Source: Tetragonia tetragonoides (Eukaryota > Streptophyta > Magnoliopsida > Caryophyllales > Aizoaceae). Taken from it: a DNA stretch of 64,000 nt. The stretch spans positions 3,658,001 through 3,722,000 of the forward strand of contig CM076153.1 of the NCBI GenBank assembly GCA_038025085.1, read 5' to 3'. Made by a program: the position numbers and the translations under genes. How positions within the stretch are numbered: position 1 is the first letter of the stretch; every line of letters begins with the position of its first letter. Under the pieces are notes generated by a model. It was not told the origin of the DNA. It did no database searches and worked only from the letters and a program-made list of their open reading frames with translations. This document shows, piece after piece, positions 23,701-36,819 of the stretch.

Positions 23701-26700
23701 TGGAGATTCACATAGTGCCTGAAGAGGAAATTAGTTTCACATATTTTTTTAGATAAGGAGTTTCACAAAGTTATAACCAACAAAGATGACAGAACATGTA
23801 GCTTCAATAGTTCTAATACTAACTCTGTCGATGATGTCATATCAGGAATTGATCCTTCAATTGGTGCTTCTCCCGCACCTTCATGAGCAATAAATTCCTG
23901 AAACGTGAGGGGGCAAGAAGAAATCAAAAAAGGGCCCATGTGAAAGGGAAAACTTGATCGCACATATTTACAAACACCTTCACAATACCCTATTCCCTGG
24001 CTAAAAGGAAATAAACCCTGATGCAAAACGAACTGAAGTAAAGAGACTAGAGAAACTACAGAGTACCTGATGCAATATCATGAGATTCCAGCACATATAA
24101 ACATTCCTTACGTTATGATAAACAAAGAAAGATGACAACTGGCTCTACTTGGTTGAGATGGAAAGATGTATCTCGTTTGTCTTTTAGTATCACTCTGCAA
24201 CTGATGTACCAGTGTTTGTCAAAGAAAAACCTTCCTCTTTCTCCCTCAGCAAAATCCATATCAACAAACTCAAGAGTGAAACACAGCAGCCACAAGCAAA
24301 TACCAAAGCAAGCTCAAATTGGTTATTGCAAATTCAAAAACTCCTCACAAAAAGCATCTATTAGGCAACTCGCATGAGGTTTCTATTCAGTGAAAAGGCA
24401 CAGCATACCTCGAGACTCTTTTAAGTGTTGATTGAATGAAGGTATGTTAAGAGTGGTAGAAGTGAGAATGAGAGAGTAAAGGCATTTTTGGGCATGGTTC
24501 CTCTTTTTAAACAGGCAACAACGCAGAAACCACAGGAAGCAGGTACAACAAGCAAGACTTGTAGGCTCTGTCTTGTGTGTGATTCACTTTTAGACTTAAT
24601 CAAATATATATGCAGCAGAAACTTGACACAACATGAATATTACATTAAACTGAAGCATACAACTCATATCTTCTCTTGCACGTATTGGCCAATACAGCAA
24701 CAAGATAATGGAACCTACAAGAATAGCTTGTGGAAGTAAGTCATTTCAAATTACAGACCTTCAAGGCAGCCACCATCACCCAAAAATCAGTTGAGTCAGA
24801 ATCTATTTCAGCACAGCTATCATTAAGTACCCGTTGTAACTCTGAACCTGGAAATCAAAATAAGACACATGATATGTACGTTATTGAAGGTATAATAAAC
24901 TACCCATTCAAATAATTTGCAAACCAAAACAATCTTTAACAAGCTGCCATAAACCAGGCCATACCTAACCTATGAGGTCCATTTTGATATAAAAACATCT
25001 CCCTGATGAGCTCATAATGCATTTGAGTTTTACACTGGACCTTTCAGCCTTAAAAGAATTATATCTAAATCTCTTTCAGAATGCTAAAAGAAGGTGACCG
25101 TAATTAGCATAATAACAGCCCATCTGACTTATATTAGTAGTCATTAGTTAACCTCCCCTTTGCTAGATGCAACTTTTTTTTACTGACCTATCAGATACAA
25201 ATACCTGCAAATTTTTTTTTTGTGTGTGGCACCTCATGACCTTCCAATTTAGCAAGCAAGGGATGCTCCTCCCAGGGGGGAGGGGATAAGTAAATGAAGT
25301 TTTGAACATCAATTGTAGATGAAATTGTGGTTTAAGCACTCACTGATTCCTTTAGAAGCAAAGAGTTTGAAGGACGCATCAGCAGCTTCTTTGTAGTTGT
25401 CTTCATCAAGGCCAATCATTCTAGATTTCAGAAGATCCTAGTAGACACAACACAGAATATTAAATGCCAAACCAGATAGCAATGTTTAAAAAAAACAGAG
25501 TTATGATAAAAAAATAATAATAATAAAATAAATAACAGAGTGGGTTAAAGACCCAGTATTCAAACCTTGAACTCTTTCTTTTCTTCCCTGGTTGAGGGAA
25601 GTGAACCACCATGAGTTTGTTCCCATTCCTCTGCCATCTTTAATAGTATGACCAAATAAGGAATGTGCTTGTGAGCAACAGGATCCGGCACATATATATC
25701 AATGGATTCCACAAACCTAAATTTATAAATTCATAATGAGAAACTTTCCATTTATCATAATTTTTAATTTTTGATATCACATACAAAAAAAAAACAACAC
25801 GAGGGAAATTGAATGCCAATAAATAGATAAAACTTTAAGAAATCAGATTTTCAGAAAATGAGATCTGTCATCCAATAAAACAAAAACACAAAAATCACAA
25901 ATAAATAAATAAATACATGCACAGAAAAACAATATAACTCGTGGAGAAGGAGGTAAACCTCTTGAGCTCAGGCCATGGATTATTTAACCGCAGATCCTCC
26001 AGGAAATGATCTGGCTTGGATTCAATCACAGTGTGCTCCTGATGGCAACAACGAAAGTACAATCATAAGTTGAGCAAAACGAAAATTCATCAACACAACA
26101 ACAACAAAAAAAAAAAAAAGTACAACATAATCCAATTACCTATAGGCTATAAGACAATAGATTCTCATATTTAAAAGTGTAGAAAATAACTGGCATCTAT
26201 GAATAAAATTGGAATCATCAATAATTTGAAGCACACAGCATAAGTGAGCCACATAGTACCTAGCTAAGATAAGAATGGAAGTTGCTCAGTCAAATGCATT
26301 TATTTTGCTGCCTTTGGGTGTTTTATGAATTGCAAGAAGTATTTAGTTTTTCAGTGATAGATATGAATGGAAAGCATTTTGAGTGCGATAGAAGTATATT
26401 CCATGGCATGATTATAAGTTCCTGGTGCATCTGAAACCGGCGCCCTTAAAGGAATGCAGAAGGATTAATAGGCTTTTGCTTGTTTTCAGGATTATTTTCA
26501 CCTCAGTTCATTGCGTAGTCGTTTTCACACCATTCACAATAATGTTTCTATTACCAGAAGATAGAATTTGCCATCTTAATTGACACAATTCCGTGGTTTC
26601 AATCATTTAAAATCGTGGCCACTGAATGTAGTGACAACTAAGTAAGAAAAACAATTCCCTGGGGACATATAAGTTTTGGCTGCATTGTTGATTATTAGAA

Positions 26701-29017
26701 GAGATAGATGCATATTGATAAGGTAAAAACTAAAAGTTCTCAACTCTAACCTTCACACTGATACGAACAAGGCCAGTCAGACCATAAGATCGAGCAAACA
26801 CTACGATCACACCAGCTTCCCTGCAGATTTGATCCAGCTTTATCATTTTTTCTTCCATCAACTGCATGGTGTAAAGCCAATTCTATGAGGTTAATTTCAA
26901 AGTAAAATACATTTGAAAACAATGTGAAAAGAAATCAACCAAGAAAAGAATACATGTACATGTCCAAGCAGAAAAGCCTAAACACAAACTGCAAACTAAA
27001 GCATGAGCATTAAGAAAATACCAAGAATATGACATAACTGCAGCTAATTTAGCCCACAAATTTTTTGAAAAGCATGAAGTCACAGAGCGCAAATAGGGAT
27101 CCTGTAGCATCGGCACAGCTGCACAGGGTGTGAGGCAAAGAGAGATACCTAAGTGAAGCGAGTTGTACATCTCACTAGCTTATAATTTTTTTTAAAGAAA
27201 CAGGGATTTATCTTGGCGCCCAGGTGTCACCTCTTGCGCCTTATGATACGTCATGCCTTGCCTTGTCTGTGCCTCATGAATTACGCAGCTCACCCAGACC
27301 AAACAAGATGCTTACCCTCCGGTGCCTTGCACAGTTGCACTTGGTGTGCCATGAAAAGGGCTTCACCCTCCAGACAGACCCACAACACACCACATTGAAA
27401 ACGGAAAACAAACACAGGACCCTGACGGATGCCAGACAATTTGTTAACCTCAAGCCAAAGAAATAGATTATACTGACTCCTAGATTCTACTCCAAGCTTC
27501 ACAGGATCTGGAATTCTCAAATTCTGTGCCATTGTACTTAGAAGTCGAGAGTTAAGCCTATAGACGTGAAAGGCAAAAGCATTTCACATAGTTCCTCAAA
27601 CATCCACGCAACTCTCACATGGAGGTTTATCTGCAGGAAAATAATTGTGCATATTCCTTCTCTGCATTGATCATATAGAAGATCACCCTCAAACATGGGA
27701 ATTCTGACCGGATGGAACTGATTGTACATAAATATAGGGGTTCGTGAATCCACTGATAGGAATCTAAACAAATTTAGCTGATGCATTTGCTGAGTCAAAA
27801 CTTAATAGACAAGCACAGGTATGTAGATACATAAAGAACTATTGAAAAGCTACCTATTTGAAATGTAGTTTCTGACAACAATTGCATACAATATTTGGTG
27901 AGTCAATTAGCTTTACAAGATAATCTTCAATAGCAGAAGAACTGAAGAATGAACAATTCTCATCAGAAATCCATACCTGGGTAGCTATGACTAATGTAAA
28001 CTGTGAAAAGAATGATGGGTTAGTCTCAATTAGGTTCTCGGGATATTCTTCAATAAACTTCGCCTTTACAGCATCATTTAGGTCTTGCAAGAATGCACAG
28101 ACAGATTTTGCCTTCGATTCCCCAAGACTTGACTTATCGACTATGTAATCCAAAAGCAACAGTTAGAACGTTGAATCAAAGAAATCTCTAACGTAACACG
28201 GAGAACAATACCCACTTATGTTAAGACAGTCCCAGCACAAAAACACAGAATAAACAATTGAAGGAAGGGAAGAGTACCCATGAAGTTATTTCCAAGATCG
28301 CCCTCTCCGACTTTTGATCCATCGACTACTGTGATACTCCCAATTCCACCAAGAACCAAATTTTTCAAAGATTCAGACCCAGTAGGTCCGCAATTCAGCA
28401 AGCAAACACTTGCTTTCTCCAATGCTGCTTGCCCTTGCTCACCCCAAATCCTGTAATCAACAATCACATTAATATTATATCTTGTAAGAGAATTGCAAAC
28501 AAGTAACCGATAAAAAGTGTAGTTTTTAGGAGCAAAAAACACCTAGTTTGTGTTTCAAAACAAGGTAGACCACAACAAATCAGAAGTCAAGCTAAATTCA
28601 AGAAATTCCATAAACATGAAGAGAGTTATCAAAATTTCCTTTCTAATGTTACTTCAAAATAGACACTAAGCCGAATTGCTGACCCTTTCAACAATGAAAC
28701 AGATAAATTATTACTCCAAATTTATTCGCAAACTTAAAAATAATCAAGGGATTGCACTTTAAGGTATGAAAATGAATTAGTATATCATATGTCCATAAAC
28801 CCCACGAATTATGTGCACAGTAACCTAAGATTACAAACCCAACACAAATTTACAACCGGAACATTTATGAATTAAAACCCTAAACGAAATTCCACAAACT
28901 TTATTGATACTAGTAGTGAACAGTTAAGTTGAGATTCCCAGTGAGCAAACATACGTTGATGAGTATGAAAAAAGAGTACCTGAGCTGGCGATCGTATTTG
29001 ACTTTAGGTTCCGCCAT
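20716..29017 (-). CDS. AXR1: NEDD8-activating enzyme E1 regulatory subunit (AXR1)
   Basis: AXR1 pairs with ECR1 to activate the ubiquitin-like protein NEDD8/RUB, which modifies cullins of SCF ligases and so affects auxin signalling. Fourteen minus-strand exons: 29017-28980, 28450-28278, 28140-27977, 26861-26751, 26038-25959, 25716-25566, 25437-25344, 24847-24759, 23897-23824, 23718-23556, 23162-23077, 21630-21547, 21472-21292, 20799-20716; 523 residues, a little shorter than the 540 I recall for Arabidopsis. The start [20 protein letters not shown] and [20 protein letters not shown] form the E1-like Rossmann fold; [72 protein letters not shown] and the tail [20 protein letters not shown] follow in family order. 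The final exon encodes only 27 residues and lies 492 bases past exon 13. The catalytic cysteine belongs to the partner ECR1. Confidence 0.95.
21721..21989. mobile_element. TIR element in AXR1 intron 11
   Basis: 269 bp beginning TGTTCTCCCCAAC and ending GTTGGGGAGAACA, a perfect 13-bp inverted repeat whose similarity continues further inside (CTTTTGTTTAT/ATAAACAAAAG). The interior is unusual: TTTGTTGAA-type words recur many times. No target duplication found, so the superfamily is left open. Confidence 0.7.
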
Positions 29018-29268
29018 TGACAATTCAATTGGAAATGCAATCACAATCTCGAAGAGAGAGATAGAGAGAGAGAGATGGGTTCTAATGTTGGGGAGAGAGG
29101 GTTTATGGGTTTTGTTTTATGTTAGGGTTCAATCTGATTTTACTTTCTCTAGAACTATCAAACCCAAAGGGAATATCATATGGGAATTGGGATGGGCGCT
29201 TGTTAATATTCCGATTCCTTTTCTCTTCCCTTCTGGTGAGAGTCAAACTACTGTACAAATAACTAAAC

Positions 29269-29527
29269 AACAACATTACCCCAGTGCCTCCAAAGAGGCT
29301 CCCGCCTAAGCAGGGTAAGGAGGGATCAGTTGTACGCAGCCTTACCCCTGTGAGGGTCTCACAGAGAGGCTGTTTCCGTTTGACCCGAGATTCGAAGTGC
29401 GACGACCATCGGCAACTTCACAATAAATAAGAAGTGCTGACAGTTTTATGAGCCATTTTGCTTTAGTCCACATATTCCAAAGCCAAAAAATAGTGAAGCT
29501 TTTGGCCCCAATGGAAATGATGGACAT
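29269..29527 (-). repeat. Au-like SINE with 17-bp target duplication
   Basis: The 17-base repeat TGTACAAATAACTAAAC occurs at 29252-29268 and 29528-29544 and bounds a 259-bp insertion. Read on the minus strand it has a box-B-like CTTCGAATCTCGGG, then GGAAACAGCCTCTCTGTGAG, GGGGTAAGGCTGCGTACA, and ends in TTGTTG. That order and the TTG tail match the widespread plant Au-type SINE as I remember it. The exact family name needs a repeat-library search. Confidence 0.8.
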
Positions 29528-29563
29528 TGTACAAATAACTAAACTCGAGCAAAAATGTCAGTT

Positions 29564-29637
29564 GGGGATGTAGCTCAAATAGTAGAGCGCTCGCTTTGCA
29601 TGCGAGAAGGCACGGGGTTCGATCCCCCGCATCTCCA
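29564..29637 (+). tRNA. tRNA-Ala(UGC), slightly irregular
   Basis: Full cloverleaf of 74 bases. Acceptor stem GGGGATG/CATCTCC, D stem GCTC/GAGC, anticodon stem CTCGC/GCGAG with loop TTTGCAT (anticodon TGC, alanine), T stem CGGGG/CCCCG with loop TTCGATC, discriminator A. A T-run (TTTTTT, about 29640) follows as a polymerase III terminator. Two departures from the plant consensus I remember: the D loop reads AAATAGTA, so the usual G18-G19 pair is A-G, and the variable loop has six bases (AAGGCA) rather than five. It may be functional or early in decay. Confidence 0.88.
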
Positions 29638-30932
29638 TTATTTTTTAAAGGATTTTGTTTTTTGGACAAATTGCATAGACTTTAAAGGCTTCATTCATTA
29701 AAGTAAGTTTTGGAGTATTTTCAATGATATAAGTATCATCATGAATTTATTTCGATATATAAAAAGTTCTCTAATTGATAAAATTATACATGAACTTAAC
29801 TTAACTGAAATTAAGTTGAGGAGAACATGGTCTAATTGAAGAAGAAAATTTGAAAAAAAAAAAACAAAGTACAACGGCTCACATCCCAATAGCCATATCA
29901 ACCATACTTAGGTACTCAAGTGCTTATGTCTTGTGACGATTGTCGAAATAGTAATTTTCTTTTGATGATGGAAATAACGGCATGGAACGCGAGCTTAACC
30001 CTGACTTAAGGATGTAATAAACACAACGAGCATAACTTGATACTTGTTTAATAATAGGACACGTCGAGTGCAAACAAATCTGTAGCCCATAAGATTAAAT
30101 TAGTGATTATATGAGTCCGTGCCTCGAGATCACCCCTGAAGCATACTCGCTTGGCCAAGTTTTAAATTGAACGTCATGCAAACGCTTGTGAAGATAACCG
30201 CCTCATAGTTACACACTATAAGTCCTTAACCCCTTTTGAATCTAATCTCTCATATTATATTGTCAATAAGATGCATGTTCTTTTAACTTGTTCTTCGGCC
30301 ACCAATGCAAACATCGTCTTGCACTGTCTGAATATTTTGGTTAATGAACGTTATCTTAACATCTTAATGGTTAAGAAGGATACTATTTACTACATTAAAT
30401 CTTATGATTAAACTCAACTCGCTTAAATATTTTTATGTTTTGTACTTCATGTAAATTGCAATGATTATTCTTCCCTAATAAGCCAAGTTTACAAGGGGCA
30501 AAATTTCATTGTCGTTGGACTTTGGACCACATGGATGATGATAATAACCATGTACTTTTTGTATATTGGTTATTCTCATGCTCTATGCATAAACAACCTA
30601 CTTATTTATCATCTTAAAATTAAATCTGTCCTTTTCCTTCAAATTCTCAAATAGAAATGGCTACCATTCAGATTTGAACACCTGATGCAGAAATTTTTAA
30701 AAATCATGATGGAGTGGGTTAAAATAAATAAATAAATAAACATATAAATAAAATAATCATTCCACACATAATTTAAGCCTACTGATTAAGCCAGGTAACA
30801 TAAATAAATAAAATAAAAGCATGTCGGTAGTCTAATTGGCTGGTTACACAGCCACAAAAATGCATTCTTCGCTAATTTAGATTCTATGCCTACTTGTGGA
30901 CGGTGTTATGTGTACCAGAATGAATGAATATG

Positions 30933-31060
30933 AGGTTCGAATCTTGCATTGGGCATGGAGCAGGTTTAACTGTTCCATCCTTTGAGGTGCCTACAAGCCA
31001 GCGTGGGTGATAGTCACTGTGGTCGACGGTGGATACCCTTGATCGTGAAAAAAGAAAAAA
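30933..31060 (+). repeat. 5'-truncated SINE with 14-bp target duplication
   Basis: Bounded by AATGAATGAATATG at 30919-30932 and 31061-31074. It begins directly at the box-B-like GGTTCGAATC and so lacks box A. The remainder (ATGGAGCA, TGAGGTGC, TACAAG, TGTGGTCGA and an A-rich tail) matches the 3' part of the SINE at 3028-3246, same strand. Truncation at the 5' side is expected from incomplete reverse transcription. Confidence 0.8.
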
Positions 31061-31438
31061 AATGAATGAATATGGTCCAGCTCTAGTGTCCTTAATATAA
31101 TGCACATCGACCCCATCATTACACTTGCTCCCGTGCCCTTTCCTTTCCTTTTTTCTTTTCTTTATTTTATTTCACACTCCCAAAAAAGGGTACATACATT
31201 ACATAATACAGTTGAGGTCTGAAACTCAAAAACAACTCAACCCTGGTTTTCTCTTTCATCATCAATTTTAATTACGACAGCACTCAGTGAACCAAGCAAG
31301 AGATAACTGTGTGTGAGAGAGAAAGTGAGAGAAACAAAAAGATAGACAGAGAGATTCTTTAATTCTTTGATGAAGCATTCCATTTCATTTTAAGAGGAGA
31401 GAGAAAATAAACAACAAGCCCCCATCCCCGGCCAGAAG

Positions 31439-34400
31439 ATGAAGTTCAAGATTGGGTTGAGAAAACCCGTTTTGTTCTTGCTTTTTGTTACTGTTTTGGC
31501 ACCCATTCTTCTTTACACCGACAAACTCAGCAGTTTCTCCTCAACTTCTCGTAAGTCGATTTTTTTCACTATTTTGTTAATTTTCTCTCTCTAGATTCGT
31601 AAATCTCACTTGTTATTTTGGTTGATTTTGTAGCTCAACCCGATTTCCTTCAAGATATATCGACTTTCGTAAGTTCTAATTTCTCAAATCTGATTAATGT
31701 ATTTTTTTTTTCGATTTAGGTTTCATGATTTTTAATGTGATTGTTGCTGTTTGTGTTTTTCAGACATTCACTGGTGATAGCAAGCTAAATCTGCTCCCAC
31801 AGGTTTGATTTCAATTCAACCATTTCCTTTTTTTTTTTTGAAGATGTAGAACAGTAGTAGAGTTAATTTGATGTTTGATTGATTGTGTAAATAATTTCCG
31901 GAAAATAATTTGGCTCACAGGAAACTGAAACCGAAAAAGCCCTAAAAGAACCAGTTGGAATTGTTTATTCAGATGAGGTTACCAAATCATCTTCCACAAG
32001 TGAGGAAGATACCCGTAAAATCCGCCTGCTTAAAGGTTTTTATTTCAAACTATGATATAATAATGTTGCTTGTGTTACATTAATTTGCTGGCTTAGTTTG
32101 AAAGTTAACAAGACTAACAAACATTACCATGTTATGTGTTGTTGTGGATGTGTCAGAAACACAATTGGATTCGGAATTAGAGGAAGAACACAAGACGAGC
32201 AGGGTATTGGCGACGACAGTAAGTAATGAGGGTCAATTAGGTGATGAAAATCCGATCAGGCAAATTACTGACTCGGTCCGCGAACAAAATCAGAGTGGTA
32301 ACTTGAAGGAGTCTGTGACGCAGAAGGGTTCGAATAGAAAAGAATTGAAACAGGGAAAAAAGGCTGGAGTTTCTGATGTAACTTCCCGCACAGTGAGTTT
32401 GCCCCTTTGTCCTAGTTTCCTTGAGTATTTTCCTTTGTCAATTCCGCCATTGATAGCTACCTTATTGTTAATAATTGGGAACGCTGTTGTTTTCTAGCCT
32501 TTGCCATCTTTCTTGTGCTCCTCAACTTTAGTTTCTTCTGATATAGAGTTATTTAGTGTTGGTATTGGGTTAGTTTTGTTTACACTGGATATATTTTAAT
32601 GTTGACTTCTTAGATAGTTCCTTACGCTTGAATGTACTGTCCTCCACTTCCAGCATTTGCTGGAGCCAACACCTAATGTTGAACATCTACTGTGAGATAA
32701 GTGTTGTATGGGCCTATGGGGTGCCTTGGGAATATTATAAACTAAACTAATCCAAGTAGTATTCTGTAAAGCTATATCCTTACAGGCCTTTTATCTCCAC
32801 ATTTTATGTGTTGATATGTGATATGTCATATGTGTGCCTGATGAAAAGGAATCGTGTGATTTCCCTGTTTACTTTATCTAGTATTCTAGCCTTTGAAAGT
32901 TTACAAGTTGTTATCGTCTCATTTGTTCATCATCTTTTCCACCTTTCAAAGATGTGAACATTTCTTTTTTAGATAAGAATTTTTTTTATTAATCAATTGT
33001 TGAAAATGATTAGACAAAAGATATGAAACATGATCTTCTTTCTGTTCAGAAACCCGACAACCTAAACGTGAAAGAAACTGGAACAGTGGAAAGTAGAGTG
33101 GATGATAATAATGGTCAGAAGGGCATGGGTGATGCTAAGGTCCGGTATCTCAAGGATCAGCTTATTAGAGCGAAGGTATACCTATCTCTCTCAGCAACAA
33201 GGAATAATGCACATTTTATCAGGGAGCTTCGACAGAGGATGAAGGAAGTACAACGAGCACTGGGTGAGGCAAGCAAAGATTCCCAGCTCCCAAGGAGGTA
33301 AGTGATTGACTAACCCCCTTGTACCCCATATCATACAATGTTTTATAGGTTGGCCAATTGCTGTTTCTATGGTGTTCAATAATTGTTCCAGAACCTTCAT
33401 CATCTGATTTTGATTGCAGTGCCAATGAGAAATCGAAGGCAATGGATCAAACATTGGCTAAAGGCAGACAGATGCAAGATGATTGTGCTGCTATGGTGAA
33501 AAAGCTTCGCGCTATGCTCCATTCAACTGAGGAACAGCTCAGGGTGCACAGGAAGCAGACAATGTTCTTAACTCAGTTAACTGCCAAAACACTTCCCAAA
33601 GGTCTTCACTGTCTTCCCCTACGCCTATCAACTGAATACTACGCACTGAATTTCTCCGCCCAGCAATTTCCTAATCAAGAGAAGTTAGATAATCCTCAGC
33701 TTTACCATTATGCAATATTTTCGGACAACATATTGGCAGCAGCTGTGGTGGTGAACTCTACTGTTGCCCATGCAAAGGTAATTACTCAGCTATGGCCATT
33801 GTTACTTCCAGCATGTACTAGAGCTTTTTGGGTAGGTGGGTATAAGGGCCATAAGGGTTATTCACACCTTGAGTAGGCTTGTAGGCTAACAGTGGAGAGT
33901 ACTATGATCGGGTGTCCTTACTTAACCTTGTAATAAGAAGATATTCTAGTTGTTCGTGGTATCTTCAGGGCGATATCTATGGACTTCTTTGCAGAGCAAC
34001 ATATCACTTTGGGCTGAGTCTTTTGGGAAATCTAGATGATCAAGCCTACTTGAAAGCTTCCTTGGGAATCTTCTTGGGTTTTGTTTGATTTTCTAGGGCT
34101 ATATCCATTGCCCAATGAATGGCAGGTAGTAAATAAAACTAGAAGGCAGAAGCTGAATTTTGTTTTTACGAAGACTATTTCTATGGCGTCTGTCTTCTTC
34201 TCATATGTCAGGTTATGCCCCAGACTTACAGGGGAGAACTTGTACACCATAAATAGTAAATGCCTTTAGTTTTATACTTTTTGTTTATTGTATATCTGTT
34301 TTCTGCGTTGGTTCAGTTTGCATCTGTTTCTCGATTCTGAACCACTTTCAGTCATAGGTTTTGATGCATGTTGATGTCTCATTGCAGGATCCATCTCGCC

Positions 34401-35601
34401 ATGTGTTTCACATAGTTTCTGACAGACTCAACTATGCTGCAATGAGGATGTGGTTCTTGGCAAATCCACCTGGTAAAGCTACAATCGAGGTTCAGAATAT
34501 TGAAGATTTTACATGGCTGAATTCAAGCTACAGTCCTGTACTGAAGCAATTGGGTTCTCCTTCGATGAAAGAATATTACTTCAAGACTCATCGTGCTTCA
34601 TCTGATTCAAATTTGAAGTATCGGAATCCAAAATACCTGTCTATCTTAAACCATCTCCGCTTTTACTTACCTGAACTATTTCCAAAACTCAACAAAGTTC
34701 TATTCTTGGATGATGATATTGTAGTTCAGAAGGATTTATCTGGGCTTTGGTCCATTGATCTCAAGGGGAATGTGAATGGTGCAGTTGAGACTTGTGGAGA
34801 AAGCTTCCATCGGTTTGATCGCTATCTAAACTTCTCAAATCCCCTTATTTCTAAAAATTTTGACCCCCATGCTTGTGGATGGGCATATGGAATGAACATC
34901 TTTGATTTGGAACAATGGAAGAGGCAAAACATCACGGAGGTGTACCACACATGGCAAAAGCTGGTAAGTCACATGATTCACATGAATATGTTAATATCAC
35001 ATGAGATCTTTTACTTTTTATTTTAGTAAAAAATGAGTTTCCAAATAACTGGCTCCTCTTCCCATGTTTATCTCTTCTCTTAGCCCTCTCTTCCAAGATC
35101 AACTCTTTTTTACTGCTGTTCACTTCACACATGCGTCTTTACTCTACGTACCAGCTTCCATTCTAACGAGGGGTTGAACTAGAATTCAATAGTTACTCAT
35201 TCGCATTGCCCTACCTGTATGTTTGACTTTTCTGCATGTGTCTGGGGGCTGTGGTGTGTGGGAAGGATGGGGTGTGAGGAGGTCTCTTGTTGCAGAGTGC
35301 TAAAAATAGTAAATTTTGTGTGCAGAATCATGACAGGCAGCTGTGGAAGCTGGGAACTCTGCCACCTGGTCTGATCACATTCTGGAAACGTACCTTTGCT
35401 ATTGATAGGTCATGGCATGTCCTTGGTCTGGGATATAACCCAAATTTAAATCAGAAGGAGATCGAGCGAGCTGCTGTAGTACACTATAATGGGAACATGA
35501 AGCCTTGGCTTGAGATAGGGATGCCCAAGTACCGAAATTATTGGTCGAAATATATTGATTATGACCAGTTATACCTACGGGAGTGCAACATCAATCCATG
35601 A
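31439..35601 (+). CDS. GAUT4: Polygalacturonate 4-alpha-galacturonosyltransferase, GAUT4 type
   Basis: A Golgi glycosyltransferase of family GT8 that adds galacturonic acid from UDP-GalA to homogalacturonan, the backbone of pectin. Nine exons: 31439-31550, 31634-31668, 31764-31802, 31921-32035, 32157-32392, 33050-33297, 33420-33777, 34388-34963, 35326-35601; 664 residues in one frame. The N terminus has a signal anchor (about residues 9-27). A variable, charged, Ser/Thr/Gln-rich stem follows. A conserved stretch with DAKVRYLKDQLIRAKVYLSL precedes the catalytic part; LFLDDDIVVQKDLSGLWSI (DDD at 489-491) is the metal/nucleotide-sugar motif, followed by NGAVETCGESFHRF, CGWAYGMN, KLGTLPPGLITFW and VVHYNGNMKPWLEIG, ending ECNINP. 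It is longer than the ~616 residues I recall for Arabidopsis GAUT4, mainly in the stem. The GAUT4-rather-than-GAUT1/3 call rests on the N-terminal and C-terminal wording. Confidence 0.94.
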
Positions 35602-36227
35602 ATACAGCCGTGGCACCTTGTATTTATTTGGCTAGTTAGACTTACTGCAGCGCAACAACAATCTGTGGCTACTGCAGGGGCATCACGTATCTGTCTGTCC
35701 AGTTTTCAGAGGTTTGTGCTATAACGGCGGATACCTTTCCTCTGCTAAAATTCAAACCTTATCTTTCCCAATATCTTTATTGCTTAATGCTCAAGATTTG
35801 TTTCTACTATGTGCTTTCTGTAGCGTATTTGAAGGCATAGAGCAATAGTATAGAAATTCTTTGCACTGCGCCCTACGCCATTGGAGTCCTCAAGTATATA
35901 TGTATATTGAGCTGTTAGTGTATAATATCTTTATCATTTTTGTCGAGTTAACTCCTTGAGGCTTGAGCATGTGTACTGGAATTTTTTTTTGTGATTGAAT
36001 GAAGCGGGTTCGATTCTTGTGGATGATTATTCTTTGACCATCCAGACTTTCATCTCTTGGTTCGAGAATCGCTTGTTGATGCATTTCTTTTGAAAGGGAG
36101 GAATCGTCCTGTTACAAAAATGAATGCATCTCACTTTTACCTTCTCTATATATGCATAATGTGTTGAGCTGAATTCTTCTATGATACTAGTAAACAATTG
36201 AGGAACTTGCTCAATGCATAGCTGTTA

Positions 36228-36519
36228 GGCCTCGTTTACTATCTTGCAATCAAATGTAATGCAATGCAATCATTTTGTAGAGTAAATGTGGGGTGAAAAG
36301 TGAAGGAGTGGGAGGAAAGGGATGAAAAAGTGGGGTTGATTGCATCATTCAATGTAATCACAATTGCTCAACTTTTCCCTTGTAATGGTGATTACTTTGA
36401 ATGATGTAATCATCCTCACTTTTCCTATCTCCTTCCTCCCTCCTTCATTTTCCACCTTACAACTACCCTATAAAATGATTGCATTACAATCATTTGATTG
36501 CAAGGTAGTAAACACCACC
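36228..36519. mobile_element. Tourist-like MITE, first of an abutting pair
   Basis: 292 bp with TTA on each side (36225-36227 and 36520-36522). Ends GGCCTCGTTTACTATCTTGC and, inverted, GGTGGTGTTTACTACCTTGC; the similarity extends inward through AATCAAATG. TTA target and GGNNNNGTTTAC-type ends fit PIF/Harbinger (Tourist). No ORF of note. Confidence 0.85.
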
Positions 36520-36522
36520 TTA

Positions 36523-36819
36523 GGTGGCGTTTACTTGTAAGTAATCATGATTATAATGTAATCCACCATTTTATAGAGTAAATGTGGGTAGAAAAAGGAA
36601 GGAGGGGGAGGAGAAAGATGAGATTTGGGAGCTTGATTACATTGCTCAATGTAATCATCTTTACATGGGAAAATGATGAGGGAGATGAGATAGAAGTGAA
36701 ATCAATTAGGATTGCAAGGGAAGATGTAATCAATCTCCCATCTTTCCTTTCTACCCCACTTTTACTCTTGAAAATGGGTATTACAATGTAATCACCATTA
36801 CTCCAAAGTAAACAAGCCC
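36523..36819. mobile_element. Tourist-like MITE, second of an abutting pair
   Basis: 297 bp starting GGTGGCGTTTACTTGTAAGT and ending, inverted, GGGCTTGTTTACTTTGGAGT. It shares the TTA at 36520-36522 with its left neighbour and has its own right TTA at 36820-36822. Interior words (GTGATTACATTGTAAT, AGAGTAAATGTGGG) resemble the neighbour, so both belong to one family. Confidence 0.85.

Larger units (their letters stand above)
29018..31438. other. Divergent AXR1/GAUT4 intergenic region
   Basis: About 2.4 kb between two head-to-head genes. It contains the AXR1 leader (29018 to about 29110, with GA repeats), a SINE (29269-29527), a tRNA-Ala (29564-29637), a 5'-truncated SINE (30933-31060) and the GA-rich GAUT4 leader (about 31300-31438). 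The stretch 29650-30900 is AT-rich with no supported feature. Confidence 0.55.

Noticed and set aside
27213..27532. Overlapping ORFs on both strands in AXR1 intron 3
   Set aside because: Flanking AXR1 exons define this as intron. The GC-rich GCGCC/CTTGCGCC text looks like a repeat remnant, and no boundaries could be set.
33191..33454. Minus-strand ORFs antisense to GAUT4 exons 6-7
   Set aside because: Shadows of the GAUT4 reading frame across two exons and an intron.
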